From: Pterobdella sp. o SKG-2022
Taxonomy: Eukaryota; Annelida; Clitellata; Hirudinida; Piscicolidae
Reading direction: 5' to 3'
Length of the DNA stretch: 64,000 nucleotides
Assembly: GCA_964035795.1 (NCBI GenBank)
Contig: OZ038320.1
Coordinates: forward strand, 17,254,589 to 17,318,588
Every line of letters begins with the position of its first letter. Position 1 is the stretch's first letter. The notes under the pieces are model-generated. The model had not been told where the DNA came from, did no database searches, and worked only from the letters and a program-made list of their open reading frames with translations. Positions 1 through 10,425 of the stretch are shown here, piece after piece. A program made the translations under genes and the position numbers.

Positions 1-3000
1 CATCTTCATTCTCTGCTATTTCAACCATGAAGTCATCAACCTTTTCTGAATCTTTCTTCATACGACTTTTCAATTGATTCTTATCTTCTACAGTATTTTG
101 TACATTATCGACTTGATCTACATTATTTTCGAGTTTATGTTCCTTCGTCGTTTCGATTGCAGATTTTGAAATACATTTTTCATTGACATTTTCAATTGGT
201 AGCTGGTTGTTTTCATTTTGAGCAACTTCTTCACACAATGAGTGCTTGTTTCTTTTCCTCACAACAGTTACAAATCCAGTGTCATCTACCAAATTACCGT
301 CTTGCAGCTCTTTATCTAAATATTCTTGTTCCAAAATTATTTGCTTTTTATTCAAATCACCCAAAACCATTGAAACCACTTTGGTGTCAGTTCCTTGCAA
401 ATCTTCAGAAGCAGAGGTTTTGGTTAACGAACTTTTGGCAATAAAATCTCCCTTTTTATGTACACTTTCTTCATCTTGTCTGTCTCCTTCAATGAACGTG
501 AGTAAGGTATTAATATCGATTTTGTGAGCTCCCATTTCACACTTTTCGAGTTTGCACAAAACGTTTATGGCATCATTATGTTTTATCACATCTTCATTCT
601 CTGCTATTTCAACCATGAAGTCATCAACTTTTTCTGAATCTTTCTTCATACGACTTTTCAATTGATTCTTATCTTCTACAGTATTTTGTACATTATCGAC
701 TTGATCTACATTATTTTCGAGTTTATGTTCCTTCGTCGTTTCGATTGCAGATTTTGAAATACATTTTTCATTGACATTTTCAATTGGTAGCTGGTTGTTT
801 TCATTTTGAGCAACTTCTTCACACAATGAGTGCTTGTTTCTTTTCCTCACAACAGTTACAAATCCAGTGTCATCTACCAAATTACCGTCTTGCAGCTCTT
901 TATCTAAATATTCTTGTTCCAAAATTATTTGCTTTTTATTCAAATCACCCAAAACCATTGAAACTACTTTGGTGTCAGTTCCTTGCAAATCTTCAGAAGC
1001 AGAGGTTTTGGTTAACGAACTTTTGGCAATAAAATCTCCCTTTTTATGTACACTTTCTTCATCCTGTCTGTCTCCTTCAATGAACGTGAGTAAGGTATTA
1101 ATATCGATTTTGTGAGCTCCCATTTCACACTTTTCGAGTTTGCACAAAACGTTTATGGCATCATTATGTTTTATCACATCTTCATTCTCTGCTATTTCAA
1201 CCATGAAGTCATCAACCTTTTCTGAATCTTTCTTCATACGACTTTTCAATTGATTCTTATCTTCTACAGTATTTTGTACATTATCGACTTGATCTACATT
1301 ATTTTCGAGTTTATGTTCCTTCGTCGTTTCGATTGCAGATTTTGAAATACATTTTTCATTGACATTTTCAATTGGTAGCTGGTTGTTTTCATTTTGAGCA
1401 ACTTCTTCACACAATGAGTGCTTGTTTCTTTTCCTCACAACAGTTACAAATCCAGTGTCATCTACCAAATTACCGTCTTGCAGCTCTTTATCTAAATATT
1501 CTTGTTCCAAAATTATTTGCTTTTTATTCAAATCACCCAAAACCATTGAAACTACTTTGGTGTCAGTTCCTTGCAAATCTTCAGAAGCAGAGGTTTTGGT
1601 TAACGAACTTTTGGCAATAAAATCTCCCTTTTTATGTACACTTTCTTCATCCTGTCTGTCTCCTTCAATGAACGTGAGTAAGGTATTAATATCGATTTTG
1701 TGAGCTCCCATTTCACACTTTTCGAGTTTGCACAAAACGTTTATGGCATCATTATGTTTTATCACATCTTCATTCTCTGCTATTTCAACCATGAAGTCAT
1801 CAACCTTTTCTGAATCTTTCTTCATACGACTTTTCAATTGATTCTTATCTTCTACAGTATTTTGTACATTATCGACTTGATCTACATTATTTTCGAGTTT
1901 ATGTTCCTTCGTCGTTTCGATTGCAGATTTTGAAATACATTTTTCATTGACATTTTCAATTGGTAGCTGGTTGTTTTCATTTTGAGCAACTTCTTCACAC
2001 AATGAGTGCTTGTTTCTTTTCCTCACAACAGTTACAAATCCAGTGTCATCTACCAAATTACCGTCTTGCAGCTCTTTATCTAAATATTCTTGTTCCAAAA
2101 TTATTTGCTTTTTATTCAAATCACCCAAAACCATTGAAACCACTTTGGTGTCAGTTCCTTGCAAATCTTCAGAAGCAGAGGTTTTGGTTAACGAACTTTT
2201 GGCAATAAAATCTCCCTTTTTATGTACACTTTCTTCATCTTGTCTGTCTCCTTCAATGAACGTGAGTAAGGTATTAATATCGATTTTGTGAGCTCCCATT
2301 TCACACTTTTCGAGTTTGCACAAAACGTTTATGGCATCATTATGTTTTATCACATCTTCATTCTCTGCTATTTCAACCATGAAGTCATCAACTTTTTCTG
2401 AATCTTTCTTCATACGACTTTTCAATTGATTCTTATCTTCTACAGTATTTTGTACATTATCGACTTGATCTACATTATTTTCGAGTTTATGTTCCTTCGT
2501 CGTTTCGATTGCAGATTTTGAAATACATTTTTCATTGACATTTTCAATTGGTAGCTGGTTGTTTTCATTTTGAGCAACTTCTTCACACAATGAGTGCTTG
2601 TTTCTTTTCCTCACAACAGTTACAAATCCAGTGTCATCTACCAAATTACCGTCTTGCAGCTCTTTATCTAAATATTCTTGTTCCAAAATTATTTGCTTTT
2701 TATTCAAATCACCCAAAACCATTGAAACTACTTTGGTGTCAGTTCCTTGCAAATCTTCAGAAGCAGAGGTTTTGGTTAACGAACTTTTGGCAATAAAATC
2801 TCCCTTTTTATGTACACTTTCTTCATCCTGTCTGTCTCCTTCAATGAACGTGAGTAAGGTATTAATATCGATTTTGTGAGCTCCCATTTCACACTTTTCG
2901 AGTTTGCACAAAACGTTTATGGCATCATTATGTTTTATCACATCTTCATTCTCTGCTATTTCAACCATGAAGTCATCAACCTTTTCTGAATCTTTCTTCA

Positions 3001-4290
3001 TACGACTTTTCAATTGATTCTTATCTTCTACAGTATTTTGTACATTATCGACTTGATCTACATTATTTTCGAGTTTATGTTCCTTCGTCGTTTCGATTGC
3101 AGATTTTGAAATACATTTTTCATTGACATTTTCAATTGGTAGCTGGTTGTTTTCATTTTGAGCAACTTCTTCACACAATGAGTGCTTGTTTCTTTTCCTC
3201 ACAACAGTTACAAATCCAGTGTCATCTACCAAATTACCGTCTTGCAGCTCTTTATCTAAATATTCTTGTTCCAAAATTATTTGCTTTTTATTCAAATCAC
3301 CCAAAACCATTGAAACCACTTTGGTGTCAGTTCCTTGCAAATCTTCAGAAGCAGAGGTTTTGGTTAACGAACTTTTGGCAATAAAATCTCCCTTTTTATG
3401 TACACTTTCTTCATCTTGTCTGTCTCCTTCAATGAACGTGAGTAAGGTATTAATATCGATTTTGTGAGCTCCCATTTCACACTTTTCGAGTTTGCACAAA
3501 ACGTTTATGGCATCATTATGTTTTATCACATCTTCATTCTCTGCTATTTCAACCATGAAGTCATCAACTTTTTCTGAATCTTTCTTCATACGACTTTTCA
3601 ATTGATTCTTATCTTCTACAGTATTTTGTACATTATCGACTTGATCTACATTATTTTCGAGTTTATGTTCCTTCGTCGTTTCGATTGCAGATTTTGAAAT
3701 ACATTTTTCATTGACATTTTCAATTGGTAGCTGGTTGTTTTCATTTTGAGCAACTTCTTCACACAATGAGTGCTTGTTTCTTTTCCTCACAACAGTTACA
3801 AATCCAGTGTCATCTACCAAATTACCGTCTTGCAGCTCTTTATCTAAATATTCTTGTTCCAAAATTATTTGCTTTTTATTCAAATCACCCAAAACCATTG
3901 AAACTACTTTGGTGTCAGTTCCTTGCAAATCTTCAGAAGCAGAGGTTTTGGTTAACGAACTTTTGGCAATAAAATCTCCCTTTTTATGTACACTTTCTTC
4001 ATCCTGTCTGTCTCCTTCAATGAACGTGAGTAAGGTATTAATATCGATTTTGTGAGCTCCCATTTCACACTTTTCGAGTTTGCACAAAACGTTTATGGCA
4101 TCATTATGTTTTATCACATCTTCATTCTCTGCTATTTCAACCATGAAGTCATCAACTTTTTCTGAATCTTTCTTCATACGACTTTTCAATTGATTCTTAT
4201 CTTCTACAGTATTTTGTACATTATCGACTTGATCTACATTATTTTCGAGTTTATGTTCCTTCGTCGTTTCGATTGCAGATTTTGAAATAC
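1..4290 (-). repeat. In-frame coding tandem repeat, 588-bp unit, about 7.3 copies
   Basis: The same 588-bp sequence recurs head to tail from position 1 to about 4290, where it decays into unique sequence (shared GAAATAC, then divergence). 588 is 3 x 196, and the minus-strand frame that continues from the TDRKH-like exon has no stop in any unit. Units differ at three sites that I could find. In unit 1 these sites lie near 39, 379 and 478. Each change is synonymous in the minus frame (GAA-AAG/AAA-GTT, GTG/GTA, CAA/CAG). Scored at these sites the units read A, B, C, A, B, A, B from the left. The encoded unit is hydrophilic and rich in Lys, Glu, Asp and Asn, with one VTVVRKRNKHSL basic stretch. 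The array is cut by the window edge, so the copy number is a minimum. Confidence 0.95.
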
Positions 4291-6537
4291 TTTTTCTATT
4301 GACACTTTCCGTTTGTTGAGAATCTCCTTTCATATCTGATTCATCTTCCACATTCTTCTTAATTTTCATACTGCTGACCTTCTCGTCATTATTTTTATAG
4401 TTTTCTCCAACCTTTTCTTTTTTTTCTAATATCACCCTCATGTCTTCATTTTTCTTCAATCTATCCATATTTCTAAAATCACCATGTTTTTCTTTGTTTA
4501 CTTGTGATTCAAGCTTACTTTCAAACCATTTTTCCTCATCCATAACACATTTTCTTTCTGTATTCTCAATTATAAATCTCCTCAAAGATGGATACTTCTT
4601 ATAATTTTTATCTCCAATTTCTCTATAGAGGCGCATTAACTTCCCCATTGATTTGTAGTATTTCACACAAGGATATTTCAATTTTTTATCTTTTTTGCTA
4701 AGAAGTTTCAGATCATTTTCTCTAATACTTTGCATTATATTTTTCAATTTTTCTTTTTGAATTTTATCCTTTTTTGTCTCAGTTCCAATTTTTCTGTTTT
4801 CAATACAAAGTGAATCAGATAGCTTCATATGTTCCTTTTTATATAATACTGATGCTCCATCAATCACTTCATCATTTTCTTTTATATGGATTGCCTCACA
4901 TCGATCTAATTCTTTGAATGTTACTTTCTTATCTTTTTTGTAACTGTTTTGCAAAGCTAGTGTTTTCTCATATATTTTCTCAAAATCTTCACTATAATAA
5001 CTATCAGTATGATTTGATGAATGTTCACAACAATTTTCATAAAAACTCTGGGATGCATTATTATCAGCATCTTCAACTCTTTCATTTGACACCATCAATT
5101 CTATCTTCTTATCATCAAAACTCAATTTTTTTGAGCATACTTGTTCTATGCTATCACCAGAAGCTTTTTGCCCACACCATGGGTCACCTAAAAAGTTTTT
5201 CATAATAAAAACTACACTTATGTAGAGATAGTTGCTTGAATGATTGAAATTTCAAATTTAATTTTTAAAAATACCTTTCATATGCTCCTCTTTGTCTATT
5301 GATGACATTTTCTCAAAAATCATATGCTGACAAACCAATATAAAATTTAAATTAAAAACCATTATTTCACGATGAAACATCATGTTGATCAAAAAACCTT
5401 AGCATCCTTGACAGCAACATCAGTGCCACTGATAGTCAGTTGCACATGTGATTTTCTCTCTCTCCTCTCACTACCTTCCAAAGCTACTTTTGCATTGGAA
5501 CATTTTGCTATTTCCTTCAACAACTTTCTGTGGTGCTCTATTCACGTAAAAAATTTTAGTTTAGTTTATTGTTGAGATATGATAGTGAAAAAAAAACACT
5601 AAATTCAGTGCTGAAAGTTATGATGATAATTTTCTTTAAGTATCTATAGCTGAACAAAATAAGTCTGACAATAAATTATGAAGATCAAACACATATTGTT
5701 TATAGAGTTAAAACACAATGATTTTCAATATTACCTGATGGTATCTCATCAACATCAAGAAATTTTCATTTTATTCAAAAATGAATAATGTCCGATATTA
5801 TTTCCACACATTCAATTGTTATATCAACTAGGTCTATCTTTCTTACATCTAATTAAGGTTCGCTTAATTTTTATTTTTAATTTTCAAGTGGTGGTAAAGA
5901 ACCACATGTTAACTGTTGCTTACTTTAAGTTTATTGCTTTATTCATATTTTATTGATCTAAGAAACTTATTTAATTAAATACTCACCTAAAAGCATATCA
6001 GCAAAAGCAACTGGTACATAAAGAACCAATGATGAATTTTGAAAGGAATAAATAGATTTATGAATCATTTGGTTAGCATTTTCAATGTCTCTTCCTCTGA
6101 TCACCAATTCCCATTCATCATTGGATTTTTCTAAAATACTGATTCTTGTACCTGTTACATCTTGAATCTAAATTTTTAAATGTTTCATTTGAATAAAAAC
6201 AATAAAAATATTTGAATAAAACTATATAAGTTTTCAGTATTAAAAAACCTCTCTTATGTTCATTCCTGTATTTCCAAGTATTAAAGGGATATGCTTTTTA
6301 AGTACTTTTCTGACCAATTTCCTTTTAATTTCTCCCTTTTTATCTTCATTTTCTTCTGAATTATAAATTATAAAATAGCCACATTTTTTATAGCACAAAT
6401 TTAAAATGAAGGCTGACAATATAATTAATTAAAAGTATACCTTCTTCTTGTTTAAGCAAGTAATAGAAGAAAATGAGTGTAATAGGAAGGGAAATGGCTA
6501 GAAGAAGATTCCTGAGACCAACAAGAGATTTGGCCAT
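1..6537 (-). CDS. TDRKH: TDRKH/PAPI-like piRNA-pathway protein, 5' part (3' end beyond left edge)
   Basis: Exons on the minus strand: 6441-6537, 6249-6355, 5987-6167, 5398-5537, 5275-5326 and 5187 to beyond position 1; all junctions are GT-AG and the phases agree. Residues 1-32 (MAKSLVGLRNLLLAISLPIT...) form an N-terminal membrane helix, as in TDRKH/PAPI, which anchors to mitochondria and takes part in piRNA 3' trimming. KH1 spans about 46-112 with GNTG at 60-63. KH2 spans about 117-182 and ends in DAKHMIFEKM, which I recall as like TDRKH, but its GXXG position reads EHHR. Exon 6 stays open for all 5187 bases: about 300 residues of unique Lys/Glu/Asp-rich sequence, then the 196-residue repeats. 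The Tudor domain expected in this family is not visible and should lie to the left. Start chosen because it puts the anchor at the N-terminus. The family call rests on anchor plus paired KH domains; the repeats are unlike anything I know in the family. Confidence 0.8.
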
Positions 6538-7962
6538 TGCCTTTTAAACTATGTGATATATAAGAGAAGATCATCAGAATTATTGCAAACAAAGAAAAAA
6601 AGTTTACAAAACATATTTTGAGCAGCTTTAATAATACTCATTCAGAGAAATAATCTCAACATATCATTTTTGAAATTTAATACTCCTATAAATAGAAAAA
6701 TTAGTAAAATATTATATGAAATAAATCATTTAACACAGATTATAACCCAAAAATGATTCAAAACGAAATATTCGAAATTTTCAGCAACTTCAAAAAAAAA
6801 ATAATGTTTTTGCTAGCAGCAATGAGGCTTCACGTGAAATAGTTATTGGACGAGCCTCATTTCAACTGCAAGCTTAATCATATAAAAATAGAATAGAAAA
6901 CTTATTAACCTTTATATTATAATTTTAATTATCTTAATACCTATTTATTTCAATAAATTATGCAATAATTACAACCGAACTTTAAAACTTGACGGAACTC
7001 ACATTGCGCCAATTATAATAAACTGAAATCTTTTAGCACAATATGTTTTTAAAAAGCTTCTATGTATACATTAATTACAACAACAAGATGATAAAATTAA
7101 TTATATTTCATAATTACGTTTCTACAAATGTGTTATAATTATTTCATTTATAATTAAAAAATTTTTGTTTCAATACTGCATTGGTTATCGCGAAAAATCC
7201 AAAACCTCATAATAATTTTATTCTTTCTTAAATAAAAAGTCGCAAAAAAGTTGGCAAATATTTTCAGACTGTTTTACTTCTACTTCAAGTTGGTCTAAAA
7301 AATTTGGGCTATACCTCTTATTTCAATATTTAGGTTTTTTAAGATCCAATATTTAGAATAGTTTCTAATAAATATATTTTAGTAGATAGAACCAACAGTT
7401 GATGTATTTATAATTGTTTATTCACAAAGCTTTTCGATAAGTATGATCATTTAACCGATAAATGCAAACAATTTTGAACACTAAATATTTTTATTGTATT
7501 ATTATATTTTTTGTATTTCTTTATAGGCATAAAATATATATACCAAAAAAAATAATAGCACGAATCTTTGCAGTTTTCATTGTCAAATGATAAAAAACTG
7601 TTTCAAACATTTTAAATACAAGAAAAAAATTTTAAACCAGCTAAACACCTTTTGAATTACCTATCTTATTCTCTCAAGTGGCTCATTATCGATAAAATTT
7701 TGACTCACGAAAAAATAGAAGTCACTATATAATAAAAAACCAACATTGAATGACTAAACAAATTTTAATTATTCCGTGATGATAATAAAAAAACAAGTTT
7801 TCTATATTCACTGTTTCACCCTTTAAACTCAATTTATTTAAGATATTTAATTGAGACCTTAATCAACATAACACTTTTCACGATAGTTTGTTTAATTTAT
7901 TCACGATCTTATCGAGTTCGTATATTCATTTATAAAAAAGATTTTTTATCATCGGGATGAGG
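6538..7962. other. AT-rich 5' flank of the TDRKH-like gene
   Basis: No coding exon or RNA gene is visible. It is AT-rich and should hold the promoter and 5' UTR of the minus-strand TDRKH-like gene. A weak, decayed match to the dispersed hairpin element lies near 7425-7460 (AAAGCTTTTCG core). Confidence 0.5.
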
Positions 7963-7998
7963 TACTTGATAATGCAAGTTAGCATTACGAATCATCGC
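7963..7998 (-). repeat. Dispersed hairpin element, decayed copy
   Basis: The plus strand reads TACTTGATAATG, then an imperfect stem (GCAAG, loop TTAGC, ATTAC), then GAA. This matches the reverse complement of the copies at 8253 and 24802. It lacks the AAGCTT palindrome, so it is a degraded copy. Confidence 0.5.
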
Positions 7999-8252
7999 GC
8001 CTGTTTCCTCATTTTATAATAGCATAGAAAATAATTAGGTAAATGAAAATAAAACAAAGATAAAAGTTAAATTAGTTTTCAAAATATATCCCTTCTCGTA
8101 TATGATAACACGGATAAAAAATTAACCTAATGTATACACCAATAATTTTATCAGTTTATAGTTATTCTACCGAAATTTTTTTTCAAATGTACAAGTTACT
8201 TATGGAAGTTTTTCACGGTCAACAAACACAAAGTATTTATTTAAAAATAAAA

Positions 8253-8291
8253 CACGAAGCTTTTCGTAAGACTAGCTTACATTATCAAGTG
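8253..8291 (+). repeat. Dispersed hairpin element (about 40 nt)
   Basis: Order: CAC, GAAGCTTTTC, stem GTAAG with loop ACTAG and closing CTTAC, then ATTATCAA and GTG. The outer CAC/GTG and inner GTAAG/CTTAC arms both pair. It sits directly against the start of the recognisable Penelope-like coding relic. Confidence 0.65.
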
Positions 8292-8296
8292 ATAAC

Positions 8297-9600
8297 AAAA
8301 GTTGAAAAAATGTCAGCTACGATGTTGAATCGCTCTTCACAAATGTGCCAATTAACAAAACCATTGAGCACATCTGCAAGCAGATCTATGTTAACAAGAA
8401 ACTAACTATCAGTTTTTTTTGTTAAATTGCTGAAAAGAGTCGCTACAGAGAGGATATTCTCAGTCAACGGACGCCTATATAAACAAATGGGAGGTCCTTT
8501 GTCGGTGGTCTTCTTGGGGTGTTTCCTAAATGACGGAAGAGCAGTTGGTAACTACAGCCTCACCGATTTTCTACATTAGATATGTGCATGACACATTCGT
8601 CGGTAGAAAAAAAATGTAGAAAATAAACTTTTCAACGCGTTTCATCCCGGCTCCTATAGCTCAAAGGTTGTCTAATTATCTAAAGTTACCGGGTTCGATC
8701 CCACGTGGACCGACAATTAGCACCTGTTCCACAGTCAGTTTTCGCTACATTAAATTTTTAGCAAGCGCTTTGATCTATAAGGAAAAGCGCTTTATGAATA
8801 CCGAATTACATTACATAAACACATACATCCCAACATCAAACTGAAGATTGAAGAGAACCCTTCCAAATTCCTGGATACTCAACTGCTAAACATTAAAGAT
8901 GGTTCCTATAGATTTCAAGTCGTAAGTTAGTCAAATAAACTACCTTTTCACTTTTCATCACCAATAAAAGAGAAGTGTCATCTTGGGTGAACTGCATAGA
9001 GTGAATTGGCTCCAATCTGGACTTCGAAAATTAATAGAATAGAGTTCAAGTTTTTCTATGCTGGCTACCCCCATAGATACATAATGTATCAGTTTAACAT
9101 GTTCTTGGTGCCCAAAGAGGAGATTTTGATCCCGCCAGAGTTTTTTGAAGAACAATCGAATGTACACATTAAGATTCTCTTTTGCCTAAAAACGAAAACA
9201 TGATCATAAAACTCGGACAAATTAGAGCCATACACAAATCACAGTATCAAGATTCCATATTCTTGGCTCACCGCCATAATCCGCACTCTCTTTTCGATCA
9301 AGGGCAAACTGATACTTTACCACTAAGTGATCTATAAAGAAGAATGCTCATGCAAAAGTACTTATATTCATTAAACTGAGAAATTCCAAAATTAGATGGG
9401 CAAAACACGAATCGGACAAAAGCAGTTCAGAACCCGCCAAGAATCTCATCGCGAGTCATAACCACAGGTTCACTTGGAGCATCCTGGACAGCTTATGCTA
9501 GGAAGATCTTGGAAGCACGCCACATCAAGCTCAGCGAACACACTAAATGACCAATTAGGCATCAAGCTGCTAACTTTGTTTCGCTTTGGCATCATAGTTA
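8297..9600 (+). mobile_element. Penelope-like element relic (RT and GIY-YIG fragments)
   Basis: Translations in shifting frames give Penelope-type reverse-transcriptase pieces: YDVESLFTNVPINKTI near 8304, then LYKQMGGPLSV near 8480 and RYVHDTFVGR near 8580. In the last, the YVDD-like catalytic motif has lost one Asp (YVHD). After a nested SINE come IEENPSKFLDTQLL (near 8850) and AGYPHRYIM (near 9060). A GIY-YIG endonuclease region follows, with YKEECSCKSTYIH near 9335 and EPAKNLIASHNHRFTW near 9430. Frameshifts, stops and the mutated catalytic motif show that it is dead. The 5' part of the RT is missing, consistent with 5' truncation. Order and motifs fit Penelope-like elements, which pair an RT with a C-terminal GIY-YIG domain. 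Confidence 0.85.
8649..8825 (+). mobile_element. tRNA-derived SINE nested in the Penelope relic
   Basis: The head is tRNA-like: box A remnant TATAGCTCAAAGG and box B GGGTTCGATCCC near 8690-8701, with a shortened D arm. The body is TTAGCACCTGTTCCACAG and the tail holds a repeated AAGCGCTTT motif near 8763 and 8786. It is flanked by CATCCC at 8643-8648 and 8826-8831, a probable target-site duplication. Removing it restores a continuous Penelope reading across the junction, so the SINE landed later than the retroelement. Homologous copies lie at 31800, 38240 and 50460. Confidence 0.85.
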
Positions 9601-10379
9601 CTCAAGTACGCTGTTGGTTCTCCTTTCATGTCATAATCTCACTTCATAATTACTAGTAGAAAACCAATCAAACATTACTTACAATTAATATCGCACATAA
9701 TACATCAGTACACAATATAAATACTAAAAAAAGTATAAATAGATTACAATAACGAAGTCGATTACTATTGAGCAACATTACTAATATGGCTATAGTACGG
9801 CCGTAACCGGATATTCTTAACTCTTAAGAAGTGACTGCCCAAAAAATTTTTTGCAGGTATTCATAACTCGTGTTATGATAGGCAACCCTATAAAACTGAT
9901 GCAAGTTATTGAATATTTATTTATCTTAGTTTTTAGAAAATCTCATGTGATAACGAATAATTTTTTAAAAAACATACTATGTAATGCAACCAGTGATATA
10001 TGAAAATAAATTAGACATGTTCGAATTTGATATCAAACTCATGAAGACATTAGCTATGAATAAAAATATCAATGTATCATGTTTATAAATATCAACATGA
10101 ATGAAATGAACGCTAGAATAATATTATTGGAAGTTATTAACTATAAAATTATTGCTGAAATATGAGAATCTGGACAAACATAAACAAAAGTAGTTGTAAA
10201 GCATTTCAAAAATGACCATAAGCCTGAGGTTATAATAAATAATAAGCAAAAACATTTAAGTTTAATAACAAGAATATTTGGATCTTTTAATAAATAGCCA
10301 CATAGAGTTGACCTAGAAGTTATGTAGACTGTAACATACAAAAATGTAAGAAAACAAAAGGCTTCTATATCTGCTCCAC
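9601..10379. other. Spacer between the Penelope relic and ECT2
   Basis: AT-rich, with no convincing exon. Open segments here have no family resemblance and match background composition. Confidence 0.4.
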
Positions 10380-10385
10380 TTTATT
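10380..10385 (-). terminator. Poly(A) signal of ECT2
   Basis: AATAAA on the minus strand, about 40 nt beyond the ECT2 stop codon at 10426-10428. It is the nearest canonical hexamer in the right orientation. Confidence 0.6.
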
Positions 10386-10425
10386 CTGAAATTTGAAATG
10401 GTAGATACAAATGATTGAAAAAACA

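Noticed and set aside
196..4055. Recurring 82- and 93-residue plus-strand open frames in every repeat unit
   Set aside because: They are antisense shadows of the minus-strand repeat; they end within each unit, and one silent minus-strand variant changes Pro to Leu in them.
8130..8405. 91-residue plus-strand open frame
   Set aside because: It runs through a hairpin element and then out of frame through the Penelope relic; the real similarity is in another frame.
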